A DNA stretch of 36,329 nucleotides from Isosphaeraceae bacterium (lineage in GTDB: Bacteria; Planctomycetota; Planctomycetia; Isosphaerales; Isosphaeraceae), in contig JARLIH010000176.1 in the NCBI GenBank assembly GCA_031291845.1, positions 1 through 36,329 on the forward strand, read 5' to 3'. Within the stretch, counting starts at the first letter, position 1; every line of letters starts with the position of its first letter. A model generated the notes under the pieces. It was not told where the DNA came from. It was given only the letters and a program-made list of their open reading frames with translations, and did not search any database. Below, piece by piece: positions 16,473 through 25,264 of this stretch. A program made the position numbers and the translations under genes.

Positions 16473-17549
16473 TCAGAACTGGTCCGCGGAAATGACTTCA
16501 CCGCCGTTGTAGCTGATCAGCGACACGAAAACCGAGGGGGCGGTCGTTGCCTTGATGAAGTGGACCGACCCGTCGGCGAACACGTGGTTGGCGCCGCCGG
16601 GGTGAAACGCGTACACCTCGTTATTGCTGCTCCAGTTCGTGTGCTGATTGCTGCCGTCGCCGTCCGTATAGAACTCGCTGTTATAGTCCGCCCACCCGGC
16701 ACCCGACCCCTGATTGGCCTCCGTCGGCGCCGTGCCGCCGTTGTACCAGGGAATCGAGGTCCCGTAGGTAATTTGTCCCCCCTTCAGATAGAAATTGGGC
16801 CGGCCCGCGTCTTCGGAGACCATGATGGTGTTCGACGTCCCATCCGTATTGTCGGCGAAACGCCTGGCGTTATTGCCGTGGAGCAGCCCGCGCACGTCTT
16901 GCCCGGCGGGGTGGGGAACGTTGTTAAAGGTCATCCAACTGTCATTCACACCATCATCGACCGCATAGTCACCGGCGGCGAGGTTGACGGTCCATCCCGA
17001 GCCGTAGAGGGCCTGCGAGATCGCGTCGGAGTACGGGGCGAGCCGGTACGGGGGCGCCGAGGGGCAGACCATGAAGTTGAGCTGCGACCCGACGACCGTC
17101 GTGTTCACGGGCGCGGAGAACGGCTGCCCGATGTTGTAGGCGTTGTACATCTGCGACTGTTCAACGAACGGCAAGACGAGCGCCGGCCATGCCTGGACGT
17201 CGATCACTTGGTTGCAGACCTCGCCGATCGCCGATGGGCACGGGGCCTGGTAGCTCGGATTGCTGGGCGGCAGCGCCGTCAGGTCGACCGGGGAATAGGG
17301 CGGCTTGAGCAGCGGCGTCGAGATCGCCCACGTCGGCGGCAGGGTCCCCCGTGCGCTCTCGAAGTTCATCATCGACAGGCCGATCTGCTTCAGGTTGTTC
17401 GTGCACTGGGCGCGCCGCGCAGCCTCGCGCGCCGACTGCACCGCGGGCAGCAGCAATGCGATGAGTACCGCGATGATCGCAATCACGACCAACAGCTCGA
17501 TCAGGGTGAAGCCACGACGGCCAGTACTCGGGCGAAAGACTCGATCCAT
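16473..17549 (-). CDS. DUF1559 protein with prepilin-type N-terminus
   Basis: A 358-aa protein. The N-terminus [27 protein letters not shown] is a type IV prepilin/pseudopilin signal: cleavage between G13 and F14, with E18 at position +5. [18 protein letters not shown] follows, as in almost all DUF1559 proteins. The C-terminus has the H-X9-DG motif ([12 protein letters not shown]) and ends with an ISADQF-like tail. Planctomycetes carry dozens to hundreds of these; they are thought to be exported and assembled by a type II secretion/pilus-like system, but no specific role is proven. ATG 17549 has GGAG with an 8-nt spacer; an upstream extension to 17651 is featureless. It heads a two-gene unit with the lipoprotein at 15931. 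Confidence 0.9.
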   Translation of the reverse strand: MDRVFRPSTGRRGFTLIELLVVIAIIAVLIALLLPAVQSAREAARRAQCTNNLKQIGLSMMNFESARGTLPPTWAISTPLLKPPYSPVDLTALPPSNPSYQAPCPSAIGEVCNQVIDVQAWPALVLPFVEQSQMYNAYNIGQPFSAPVNTTVVGSQLNFMVCPSAPPYRLAPYSDAISQALYGSGWTVNLAAGDYAVDDGVNDSWMTFNNVPHPAGQDVRGLLHGNNARRFADNTDGTSNTIMVSEDAGRPNFYLKGGQITYGTSIPWYNGGTAPTEANQGSGAGWADYNSEFYTDGDGSNQHTNWSSNNEVYAFHPGGANHVFADGSVHFIKATTAPSVFVSLISYNGGEVISADQF

Positions 17550-18704
17550 AGTCAGGACTCCGGAGCGGTGTGGGTTCCGCAGACAGGAGAGGCCCGAATC
17601 GTAGACCGGAGATTTTATTCTTTGATTCAAGAACTGTGAAGATTCTGGCAACGCACTGTTATTCGAACGCGATTGTCTCCGAATTCGTTAGGAGAAATCG
17701 GGACGTTCCCGCCGATCTCAAACGGACGCTTCCCACGTGAAATCGAGGCCAGGGGCCAAGCCCACCTCTTTTCTTCGCGAGCGTGCGCCGCCGCGAGGAC
17801 ACGCAGATGGCCCCCAACACCATCATGAAGTAACCGTCGCCGCGACCCGGCACGTGGTTCTCGGTCGTGGACCGCTCGACGACCCGGTCCGGTACGGCGG
17901 CCAGCTTCGTGGGGTTTGCCCGGTTACGGCGCGCGGTTTCGTCGTCTCCTAAGCGACGCCCGGTCCGACCGAGACGGCAGGCAGGAGGCCCGCCGATTCG
18001 GAGCCAGGTCGCGCCCGGCGCGTCCCCGCGCCGAGAACTTCGGCTCACGGCCTTCCGACGCCACCAGCGTTTACCGTCTCATACCGAAAGTCCCTTGATC
18101 GCATGGCGAAACGGCGTTCAACGTGCCCTCGCCGAGCAAAAGAAGAGAAATGGGCTATGCTAGTTAAGTGGCCGTAAGCGCCGGATCGATTCCAGAAACC
18201 GCGTCGATCCGGCGGCTGATCGTGCCGTGTTTGCATGATGTGTGGCAGGTTGTCTCCGGCGACGAACTGTAGTCCGCGCTGCGACGTCGCGCGCGCTAAA
18301 TCGAGCCCGCTGCGCTAGGGTCCCGCAGACCGTTGGGGTACCCACGAGTCCGGGGGCCAGTCGAAAGGCGGGCAAGCTGGGTAAAGTCGACGGCCCGATC
18401 GAAGGTTATCCGACTCGCGCGGTTCCAGCGCGGCTGATCTGCTCGTCGTCATGGCGAGCACCAAAACTGTTAAATCTATTTTTGACAAACAAGCAAGTCT
18501 TTTCGACAAGCAAAACTGATAAACTCTGGCTTCCGGTCAACGCGTCGGGCCGAGGCGAACTGGGAGAGTGCACGAGCAATCACCGGAGGGCCGGCTGCGC
18601 TTCGAGAAGGTCTCGTGGGGTCCGCGGGATCCCGGTGCCTGATTTTAGCCGCGTACTGAGAACAGCGAGGCGATTGCCTCGAGACTCGCCAAGGAGTAAC
18701 ACAC
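17550..18704. other. Gene-free 1.15-kb stretch
   Basis: No gene is supported. Frames at 17659-18048 (minus) and 18242-18850 (plus) have no domain and no ribosome-binding site. Within it lies the hairpin at 18179-18214 and an AT-rich island at about 18465-18530 with a TTGACA at 18482-18487, which may be part of a promoter for the gene at 18705, although no well-spaced -10 box is visible. Confidence 0.4.
18179..18214. repeat. Perfect 11-bp inverted repeat
   Basis: CGCCGGATCGA (18179-18189) is exactly complementary to TCGATCCGGCG (18204-18214), separated by 14 nt. No T-run follows, so it is not a classical terminator. It could be a protein-binding site or remnant of a dispersed element. Confidence 0.5.
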
Positions 18705-19673
18705 ATGAGACCGAGTTTCCTGTGGGTCAGCGTTGCAGTCCTCGGAACTTGCCAGGGCTTGGGGGCCCAGGAACCCGCAAAGAGGCCTCCCGCCGCGGTG
18801 ACGCCGGACAGGTCCAAGGTGACCGCCGCGTCGAACGAAAACTCCGATGACGCCCGGGCCATCGCCGCGCTGGTCGCTTCGTTTACGAAGGCATTCAACG
18901 CCGGCGACGCCGACGCCGCCGCCGCAACCTACGCGGAGAACGCGCTGGTTGTCGACGAGCGGGGCGAGCGGACCGAGGGTCGGGCCGCGATCCGCGACCA
19001 GCTCGCCACGTCGTTCGCCGAGGGCCCCGGCAACACCATCGCCATTAAGACAGAGACCCTGCGATTCCTCGGCCCTGACACTGCGCTCGAAGAGGGCCGG
19101 ACGACCATCACGCCCGCCGGATCCGCCGGGGTTCCCGAAGTGACCCGATTCACCGTCGTGTACGTCAAACACGAAGGAAAATGGCTCCAGTCCGCCGTTC
19201 GCGACGAGGTCGTGCACGACCTGACTCCCCATGAACATCTGAAGGAACTGGAGTGGCTGGTCGGAGAGTGGATCAACGAGAGCCAGGACGCGGTCGTGCA
19301 AACCACCTGCAGGTGGGCCGATAACGGCGCCTTCCTGACGCGCGAGTTCACCATGAAGACCCACGGCCAGCCCGTGCTGAGCGGCTCGCAGCGGATTGGC
19401 TGGGACCCCGGAAGACACCAGTTCCGGACGTGGATCTTCGACACCGAGGGGGGTTTTGGAGAGGGCTACTGGACCCGCAACGGTGACGAGTGGGTCATCA
19501 AGGTCGAGGGTGTCAGGCAGGACGGACGGCACGCTTCGGTCACGAACATTCTGAAGCGGCTGGGAAAGGACCGCGCGAGCTGGAAGTCGGTCGACCGGAC
19601 CCTCGGCAACGTCGCGCTTCCCGAGGTCGACGAGTTCACCCTCGTACGCAAACCGCCCGACGCGGGCAAGTGA
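18705..19673 (+). CDS. Secreted SnoaL/NTF2-like protein (SgcJ/EcaC-type)
   Basis: A 322-aa exported protein. Residues 1-21 are a signal peptide (cleavage near GLGA-QEP). Residues about 47-170 form an NTF2-like domain of the SgcJ/EcaC/DUF4440 group (ARAIAALVASFTKAFNAGDADAAAATYAENALVVDERG, then TRFTVVYVKHEGKWLQSAVRDE). The C-terminal part (about 180-315), starting HLKELEWLVGEW and ending in SVDRTLGN, resembles a lipocalin-like DUF1579-type domain. No catalytic residue set is evident. AAGGAG lies just ahead of ATG 18705. The next gene follows after 49 bp. Similar two-domain proteins are common in planctomycetes; their function is unknown. Confidence 0.78.
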   Translation: MRPSFLWVSVAVLGTCQGLGAQEPAKRPPAAVTPDRSKVTAASNENSDDARAIAALVASFTKAFNAGDADAAAATYAENALVVDERGERTEGRAAIRDQLATSFAEGPGNTIAIKTETLRFLGPDTALEEGRTTITPAGSAGVPEVTRFTVVYVKHEGKWLQSAVRDEVVHDLTPHEHLKELEWLVGEWINESQDAVVQTTCRWADNGAFLTREFTMKTHGQPVLSGSQRIGWDPGRHQFRTWIFDTEGGFGEGYWTRNGDEWVIKVEGVRQDGRHASVTNILKRLGKDRASWKSVDRTLGNVALPEVDEFTLVRKPPDAGK

Positions 19674-19722
19674 AGACCCGCAACCGACCCAATAAATCAC
19701 TTTTCTTGATAGGATCAAATTC

Positions 19723-21414
19723 ATGACGCGTACACTTCTAAAATTGGCTCTTGGCATTTCACTCGCGTTACTCGCTGGCCCGTCCGATGCACTTGCCGGT
19801 CGCGGCGGCGGCCGCGGCGGACCGGGAGGGGGCCGGGGCGGCTTCGGCGGCGATAGCCGGGGCGGTGGGATGGGCGGAAGCCCCTCGTTTAGCCAGCCTC
19901 GCCAGTCGATGAATGGGGCCCGGCCGCAGGGCAACTCGGGGAACGGGAATCGATCGGCCGCCGGGAATCGAACTCCCAACGGCAATCAGCCGGAACCCGG
20001 CACCCGCCCCCAATCCGGCAGTGCCGCCGGCTACGCCAATCGCAACCAGACATCCCCGTCCAACGCGGGTGCCGCCGCCGCGGGTGCGGGATATGCCAAC
20101 CGCAACCAGCCGGGCGCCTCCAATGCCGGTGCGGCCGCCGCGGGCGCGGGATACTCCAACCGCAACCAGCCGGGCGTCTCTAACGCGGGTGCCGCCGCCG
20201 CGGGCGCGGGATACTCCAACCGCAACCAACCGGGCGTCTCCAACGCGGGTGCTGCCGCCGCGGGCGCGGGATATGCCAACCGCAACCAGCCGGCTTATCC
20301 CAACGCGGGTGCTGCTGCCGCGGGCGCGGGGTACGCCAACCGTAACCAGTACAACCAGTACCACCCCGGCATGGTCAACGGTTACTGGAACGGCAACAAC
20401 TCGGCGGCCTGGGGCGCGGCGGGCTACGGCTTGGGTGCTGGAACCGGGGTCGCGGCCTGGGGCGCAGGCTCGCCGATGTATGGCTATGGCTATTCGGGCT
20501 ACAACAATCCCTACTACGGCGTCGCCGCCGGGCCGGCGGGCGGCCTGTCGCAGGCCGGGGCACCGGCCTACAACTACTCGCAGCCGATCAGCACGACCGC
20601 CGCGCCGCCCGAACCGACTGCCGCGGGCCAGGCCACCGCGGCGTTCGACCAGGCACGTGAAGCGTTTCAGGCAGGCGACTACGCGAAGGCCCAGCAGCTC
20701 GACCAGCAAGCGCTCGCGCAGATGCCCAACGACACGACGCTGCACGAGTTCCTCGCATTGGCCCTGTTCGCACAGGGCCAGTACGAGCAGGCCGCTGCGC
20801 CGCTGTACGCGGTGCTGTCGGTCGGCCCCGGATGGGACTGGACCACCCTGAGCGGAATGTATCCCGACGTCGCGACGTACACGGGGCAGCTACGCGCCCT
20901 GGAAACGTATGTCGGAGCGAACCCGCGTTCGGCCCCAGCGCACTTCGTCCTGGCCTATCAGTACCTTTCCCAGGGGCACGACGAAAACGCCATCGCCCAG
21001 CTTCAGCAGGTCGTGAAGCTCCAGCCGGGTGACACGCTCTCTGCGCAGCTCATCGCGCGCTCGCAGCCTGCGGGCGGCACCCAGGCGCCGGCCGCCGAAG
21101 CAGCCCTCGCCGCCGCACCGGCCGCGGACGGAAAGTTACCCGGGACGTGGGCGGCTACGCCGGCCGCGGACTCGAAGATCACCTTGGCGATCCAGGACGG
21201 CGGCCGCTTCTCCTGGACCAGCTTGACCCCCGGCAAGCCGGCAACCAAGATCGCCGGTGCATCGACATTCGCCAACGGAGTCCTGACCCTCGTCGACCAG
21301 GTCGGACAGAACGGCGCCCTGTCGGGTAGCGTGGTCTGGCAGGATGCCGATCACTTCAACTTCCGGCTCACCGGCGCGCCCTCGACCGACCCGGGGCTGT
21401 CGTTTGGCCGTTAG
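19723..21414 (+). CDS. Secreted TPR protein with Gly/Asn/Gln-rich repeat region
   Basis: A 563-aa exported protein. Residues 1-25 are a signal peptide. Residues 26-102 are Gly/Arg/Asn-rich. Residues 103-202 are five copies of a 20-residue unit of the form GYxNRNQxxxSNAGAAAAGA, then a partial sixth; a Tyr/Gly/Asn-rich stretch follows to about 285. Residues about 300-445 contain tetratricopeptide repeats (ATAAFDQAREAFQAGDYAKAQQLDQQAL, APAHFVLAYQYLSQGHDENAIAQL). The last 100 residues (GTWAATPAADSKITLAIQDGGRFSW to the end) look like a small beta-barrel domain. A short spacing of 49 bp puts it behind the SnoaL-like gene. A role in surface assembly or protein interaction is inference. Confidence 0.78.
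   Translation: MTRTLLKLALGISLALLAGPSDALAGRGGGRGGPGGGRGGFGGDSRGGGMGGSPSFSQPRQSMNGARPQGNSGNGNRSAAGNRTPNGNQPEPGTRPQSGSAAGYANRNQTSPSNAGAAAAGAGYANRNQPGASNAGAAAAGAGYSNRNQPGVSNAGAAAAGAGYSNRNQPGVSNAGAAAAGAGYANRNQPAYPNAGAAAAGAGYANRNQYNQYHPGMVNGYWNGNNSAAWGAAGYGLGAGTGVAAWGAGSPMYGYGYSGYNNPYYGVAAGPAGGLSQAGAPAYNYSQPISTTAAPPEPTAAGQATAAFDQAREAFQAGDYAKAQQLDQQALAQMPNDTTLHEFLALALFAQGQYEQAAAPLYAVLSVGPGWDWTTLSGMYPDVATYTGQLRALETYVGANPRSAPAHFVLAYQYLSQGHDENAIAQLQQVVKLQPGDTLSAQLIARSQPAGGTQAPAAEAALAAAPAADGKLPGTWAATPAADSKITLAIQDGGRFSWTSLTPGKPATKIAGASTFANGVLTLVDQVGQNGALSGSVVWQDADHFNFRLTGAPSTDPGLSFGR
20029..20349 (+). repeat. In-frame tandem repeat, 60-bp unit, five copies plus partial
   Basis: Five successive 60-bp units begin at 20029, 20089, 20149, 20209 and 20269, with a 21-bp partial unit at 20329-20349. 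The units differ at few positions, and the reading frame is conserved, giving 20-residue protein repeats. Copies three and four are nearly identical, which suggests recent expansion by slippage or unequal recombination. Copy number is expected to vary between strains. Confidence 0.9.
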
Positions 21415-21423
21415 CAACCCGTA

Positions 21424-21470
21424 GCTCGTCGGGATAGGCCGGCCGAGCGGCTCCGACCGATCCGACGAGC
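21424..21470. terminator. Hairpin after the TPR gene
   Basis: GCTCGTCGG (21424-21432) pairs exactly with CCGACGAGC (21462-21470), 10 bp after the stop codon of the TPR gene; it is followed by CGTTTCCCCCC. It probably contributes to transcription termination. Confidence 0.45.
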
Positions 21471-21490
21471 GACTCGTTTCCCCCCCATTC

Positions 21491-21520
21491 GGACCGGCGC
21501 GCCTCGCAGGCGCCCGGTCC
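21491..21520. terminator. GC-rich hairpin between TPR gene and next gene
   Basis: GGACCGG (21491-21497) pairs with CCGGTCC (21514-21520), and inside it GCGCCT pairs with AGGCGC around loop CGC with one bulged C, giving a 13-bp stem. CGCTTTCG follows. A second hairpin in series with the one at 21424, so termination between the two genes is likely. Confidence 0.5.
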
Positions 21521-21558
21521 CGCTTTCGTGGTCCCCTTAACATTGCGAGTCAGCAACC

Positions 21559-21930
21559 ATGGTCAACCCGCCCGAGGCAGCCGCGCTGGTGGGAAGCACC
21601 CTGAGCGTCGTCGCCGGGGGCATCGGCCTGTTCCGACCCGACAAGATCGCGGCGATCCTCGGCATCGAACGTCCCGACCTCTTGTGCTTGGTGGAACTGC
21701 GCGGATTGTTTGGCGGCATGCTCACCACGCTCGGCATTTCTTGCTTGGTCTTGCGACACCCTTACGCTTACCTCGTGGCGGGCCTGGGCTATCTCGGGCT
21801 CGCCAGCGCCAAGGTCATCGCTTTGGCCGTCGATCGGCCGCCCCCGGGAAAGGTCGTCCCCGGCCTTCTCGTCGACGCGTCGGTCGGCCTGCTGTTGGCC
21901 GCGGGATTTTGGGCCGAGCGAGTTCATTGA
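21559..21930 (+). CDS. Small membrane protein, DUF4345-like
   Basis: A 123-aa integral membrane protein with about four hydrophobic helices (9-25, 48-66, 68-88 and 100-118). The motif ELRGLFGGM at 46-54 is the hallmark of the DUF4345 group, and the FRPDKIAAILGI segment near 25-36 matches the loop usually before it. Function is unknown. ATG 21559 has only a weak ribosome-binding site. It follows the two hairpins after the TPR gene, so it is probably transcribed separately. Confidence 0.65.
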   Translation: MVNPPEAAALVGSTLSVVAGGIGLFRPDKIAAILGIERPDLLCLVELRGLFGGMLTTLGISCLVLRHPYAYLVAGLGYLGLASAKVIALAVDRPPPGKVVPGLLVDASVGLLLAAGFWAERVH

Positions 21931-22112
21931 AGACGACAGCCCGTAGTGGAAATCGACGAGACGTCTCGTTTTCGACGTATCATTCCACCTTGCCACCGTA
22001 GCCTCAGTGCGCACACGATAGCGTGGACAATTGCTCGTTGATTGAAGTTGCAGAAATCTGGTCGTTTGCTTACGATGCTAATATCTACGAGACGGGGCAA
22101 GGAGAGCCGGCT

Positions 22113-22784
22113 ATGCGACGGAGCGCGGAGTTGGATGGCGTTCGCGGCCTGGCGGCGGTGGCGTTTGTCTCTCATCATATGTTCGCAGATCGCGTGCCAT
22201 TCGGCTGGGCGGCGGTCGACGTCTTCTTCGTGCTGTCGGGATACCTGATCACGTCGATCGTGCTCGAACACGGCCAGTCGCATGGGTTCCTGCCGGCGTT
22301 TAACGCGCGCCGGGGTTTGCGCATCTGGCCGATCTATTACTTGCTGCTGGTGGACTTGGCGGTCGGGTGGCGCGACGATCCCGCGGCCGTTCCGCATTAC
22401 CTGACTTACACTCAGCAGATTCCCCATTACTGGGGCGGCCGGATGCCAAACTGGTTCGGCATGCAACACACATGAACGCTTGTAATGAAAGAGCAGTTTT
22501 ACCTGGTCTGGCGCGCGCTCATTCTCCTCGTGGGTAGGCGCTGGACGGGCCCGCTGGCGTCGGCGTTGGCGCTGGGCTCAATCGCTTTGCGACGGTTCGG
22601 CGTCGATCCGTGGATCCTTGCAGGCCGTTGCGACGGCTTCGCGCTCGGCGGTATGCTGGCCGCTTTGATGGCTGGTCCGATCCGCCAAGAACCCGTTCAA
22701 GGAAGTTGCTCGTTCAATCGTCATGGCGGCCCGTGCGTCGAGGCTGTTGATCGTCGAAGTGATAGCCCGCCACGAGCACCGTGA
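22113..22784 (+). pseudogene. Acyltransferase-3 family pseudogene (in-frame TGA)
   Basis: The first part (22113-22475) encodes the N-terminus of an OafA/acyltransferase-3 membrane enzyme: LDGVRGLAAVAFVSHH, FGWAAVDVFFVLSGYLIT, RRGLRIWPIYYLLL. It then meets TGA (22473-22475), and the same frame continues with VMKEQFYLVW, the conserved block that normally reads HTWSLAVEEQFYLVWP. The TGA stands exactly where the conserved Trp (TGG) belongs. The downstream frame carries RCDGFALGGMLAAL, but is shorter than normal between the blocks, and lacks the last several membrane helices; family-like sequence ends near 22680, just before the tail-to-tail PP2C gene at 22714. Start ATG 22113 is supported by AAGGAGAG. 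The family acylates sugars or lipids of the envelope; this copy should be inactive. Confidence 0.8.
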
Positions 22785-23670
22785 CGTTGTCGGCCCCGCC
22801 GTGATCGAGCGCTCGCTCGATGAGGGTCTGGCACGCGGTGTCCGATGCCGGGTATGAGGCCAGGACGCGGGCAATCTCTGCGTCGTCGACCATATCGGAC
22901 AGACCGTCGGTGCAGAGGAGCAACCGGTCGCAGTCGGCCAGGCGTTCGTGGTAGACATCGATCGTCAGTGACTCGTCCGGACCGCCCAGGAAGCTCGTCA
23001 GCACGTGACGGACACGTTGCGCCTCGGGCGAGCCGGGCTCGGCCACGCCCGCGTCGACGAGGACCTGCGACAGGTTGTGGTCCCGGGTCAGACGTTTCAC
23101 CACGCCGTCCCGGTAGAGGTACGCGCGGGAGTCGCCCGCATGGATGACGAACAACTCGGGGCCCGTCGAGTAGGCAACCGTGAGCGTGGTTCCCATGCCG
23201 GCGAGGGCGGGACTCTCCCGGATCTCGGCCCGCAGCGCCTCGTTGATCAGGCCAAAGAACGTCTCGGCCTTCTGCCGCAGCTCGGTCGCCTCGCGCTCGT
23301 TCATCTTCATCGACCACTTGATCTCGGAGCCCCCGAGTTCGAAGCCGGTGCGCATCGTGAGCAGACTGGCGATCTCGCCGAACTTCCTGCCCCCCATCCC
23401 GTCCGCCACGGCAAACACATACGCGTGGTCGTCGGTCGTCTGGAGCAAGTCCAGGGGAAGGCTCGTCGCGAGGATTTCGCGACCCCGGTAGCGCCGGACG
23501 GCCAGGAAGTTGTCCTCGTTGTTCGGCCGGACCTTCCCCGGGTGGGACCGCCCCGCGGCTTCAACTCGAGCGCGAATCCTCGGCTCGAGCTCGAAGTACC
23601 ATGCCACGCCCGGGTCGACTTGGACCTGGTAAGCGGTGTCTTCAAGGTCTCGATTCTCGTCTCGGTCCAT
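22714..23670 (-). CDS. PP2C-family Ser/Thr protein phosphatase
   Basis: A 318-aa soluble phosphatase. Motifs are complete: KVRPNNEDNFLAV with E52-D53, ADGMGG with D90, GMGTTLTVA at 158-166, AGDSRAYLYRDG with D180, LTRDH, CTDGLSDM with D255 and GGADNVTVLV with D294-N295, so two-metal catalysis should be intact. It would remove phosphate from Ser/Thr residues, counteracting the abundant Hanks-type kinases of planctomycetes; no kinase adjoins it. ATG 23670 has GGAGGG upstream; the frame extends to 23730 without support. It follows the lipoprotein gene at 23727-24128 after 56 bp, on the same strand, so they may be co-transcribed. Confidence 0.92.
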   Translation of the reverse strand: MDRDENRDLEDTAYQVQVDPGVAWYFELEPRIRARVEAAGRSHPGKVRPNNEDNFLAVRRYRGREILATSLPLDLLQTTDDHAYVFAVADGMGGRKFGEIASLLTMRTGFELGGSEIKWSMKMNEREATELRQKAETFFGLINEALRAEIRESPALAGMGTTLTVAYSTGPELFVIHAGDSRAYLYRDGVVKRLTRDHNLSQVLVDAGVAEPGSPEAQRVRHVLTSFLGGPDESLTIDVYHERLADCDRLLLCTDGLSDMVDDAEIARVLASYPASDTACQTLIERALDHGGADNVTVLVAGYHFDDQQPRRTGRHDD

Positions 23671-23726
23671 GACAGCACCCTCCGGGCGAACAATAGGACG
23701 CTGGCGACACACGAAGGCACAGACCA

Positions 23727-24128
23727 TCATTTGAAGTTGATAGCGAGCTCGTTTTTCTCGGCGCTCACTTCCACCTGGTAGCCCGAGCTCGCGGCTTGTG
23801 TGTATTTCAAGGGCACGACCTCTTTCTTCGCGTCTCCACCCGTGGCGCGAACGGAGACCACGTGCGTTCCGGTGGCCACGCCGTCCCCTTCCTGGGTTGT
23901 GGTCAACGTAAACGTGCCGTCAGACTGAATCACTCCCTTGGCCAGGCGCCCGCCCGTCTGGGGCTCGAATTCGATCGTTCCCTGAGTCAGGGGCTTCCCC
24001 TTGTACGTAACCTTGCCTTTCACCGGGACCAGCGCCGGCTCTGGGACCGGGCCCGTTGAGCCGCAGCCCCAACCCGAACCGAGTAGCACGGCCGATAGAA
24101 TCGCAACATGACGAGCGTCGAGCCGCAT
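23727..24128 (-). CDS. Lipoprotein with VKGKVTYKGKPL beta-sandwich motif
   Basis: A 133-aa exported protein. A hydrophobic N-terminus ends at C22 (GSGWGC); the lipobox is not canonical, since Trp stands at -2. The mature protein begins LVPVKGKVTYKGKPLTQGTIEFEP, the recurrent planctomycete small beta-sandwich motif also seen in the lipoprotein at 15931-16398, followed by IQSDGTFTL and GTHVVSV. Unknown function; unlike the other copy no DUF1559 gene adjoins it. AAGAGG precedes ATG 24128. Confidence 0.75.
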   Translation of the reverse strand: MRLDARHVAILSAVLLGSGWGCGSTGPVPEPALVPVKGKVTYKGKPLTQGTIEFEPQTGGRLAKGVIQSDGTFTLTTTQEGDGVATGTHVVSVRATGGDAKKEVVPLKYTQAASSGYQVEVSAEKNELAINFK

Positions 24129-24756
24129 CAGGAACCTCTTAAACGTCGTGAAGGCTCAAGACAATCACGTCAGCCGTCGTGGCCGGCCGCGAACATCGCC
24201 TCAAGGAAAAGGCTTACCCGCGAAACGCGGCTACGTCAACGAACGAACCCGTCCGCCGACCGGTGATGGCCGGAAGGAAAGGACGTAGCCGATCGGCTCG
24301 CTTCGGCGCATTCTATCTCGGACTGCGCTGGCAGTTGCGGCGCTCGCCCCCCAAGAGAAATCGAGCATTTCTCGCCCCGCCGGGAACTGGCCCAACCCGC
24401 ACGTGTCACGGGTTGGGTTCGCCCTGGGCGGTGGGGGCAAAATCTTCGTGTCCCGCATTCATGGGCCGGTCGACGCTGATCTCCACCAATCATGCCCCAG
24501 GCGAAGCCGGGGAGCGGGGCGCCATGCCCACCAAAACGCGGGACAGCGCCCAACACCGTTCCTGCTCCCCGATTGGAGCCGAAACTGCCAGTCGTGGTGG
24601 AGATCCGTGAGAAGTCTCGTGGTTTCCGGCCCGTTCCTTAGCCGAGACTGCGGAATCACGCGATCGGGCTCGGTGCGGGACTTCCCGGAGGCGAGACGTC
24701 CCCGTTTCGGGTACGGAGTTTCAATCGTTTACCCATTGACGTCCACCCTGGTCTTT
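24129..24756. other. Gene-free stretch
   Basis: No gene is supported in this 0.63-kb stretch. Open frames on both strands are overlapping, Arg/Pro-rich and without start signals. The block at about 24400-24560 has the look of a repeated intergenic element seen in related genomes, but I cannot confirm that from one copy. Confidence 0.35.
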
Positions 24757-25014
24757 TCAGCGACCGGGCCGCCAGCGCCAGTACCCTTGCCTTGGTTCCG
24801 TCGTGTGCTTGACCTCGCGGCGCGGCTCCATCTCGTGGCCGATCTCGAACGTCTTCAGGTCGACCAGGGAGCCCGCGCTGCCGGGAGACTGGATCCCCAG
24901 CACCATCGCGGGCACCTCGCTCACGGTCCCCTTGCCGTCGCTGGACCGACCGTACAAAACGATGTCCCCCAATTGCGGGAAGCGCTGATGGATTCCGTCC
25001 AAGTCGTCAGACAT
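24757..25014 (-). CDS. Small hypothetical protein (85 aa)
   Basis: I do not recognise this protein. It begins MSDDLDGIHQRFPQLGDIVLYG, has a central VPAMVLGIQSPGSAGSLVDLKTF segment that looks like a small SH3-like beta-barrel, and ends in a basic tail with Trp (GYWRWRPGR). There is no signal peptide or membrane segment. GAGGAG lies upstream of ATG 25014 on the minus strand; the frame extends to 25059 without need. The AT-rich patch near 25111-25135 could contain its promoter. Confidence 0.6.
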   Translation of the reverse strand: MSDDLDGIHQRFPQLGDIVLYGRSSDGKGTVSEVPAMVLGIQSPGSAGSLVDLKTFEIGHEMEPRREVKHTTEPRQGYWRWRPGR

Positions 25015-25104
25015 TGCCGTCTCCTCTGGGTTGCAACGCTCGCGAGGACGTAACTGCACGGTCCCTTCCGTCGAGCCCAGCCTTAAGTATCATCCGAAAT
25101 GACA

Positions 25105-25140
25105 GCGTTTGGTATCAAAAAATTTAAAAAACATGTCGCT
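25105..25140. promoter_or_regulatory. AT-rich patch between divergent genes
   Basis: GGTATCAAAAAATTTAAAAA at 25111-25130 is by far the most AT-rich run in the neighbourhood, set between the divergent starts at 25014 (minus) and 25265 (plus). A promoter or UP-like element is plausible from position and composition only. Confidence 0.3.
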
Positions 25141-25264
25141 TTGAATCGATCAGCGACCGTAGTACCAGTGCAAGCCGCGTGGCGCTCAGGGTAATCCGCT
25201 TTCCGTCCCTTGGCCATCGCGGGCGGTTTCGGGGGAACCTTCACAGCGACGGAGCCTACGAGGG

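Noticed and set aside
17659..18048. 129-aa minus-strand frame
   Set aside because: No ribosome-binding site, no signal peptide and no recognisable motif; left as non-coding.
20029..20349. CRISPR array
   Set aside because: Regular 60-bp pitch, but there are no spacers and the units are translated in frame inside a long gene.
22473..22475. TGA read as Trp (recoding) in the acyltransferase gene
   Set aside because: Other genes here end in TGA (for example 2571 and the LRR frame), and the acyltransferase also lacks its 3' end, so decay is the simpler explanation.
24403..25053. 216-aa plus-strand frame
   Set aside because: It overlaps the better-supported 85-aa minus-strand gene and has no start signal or domain.
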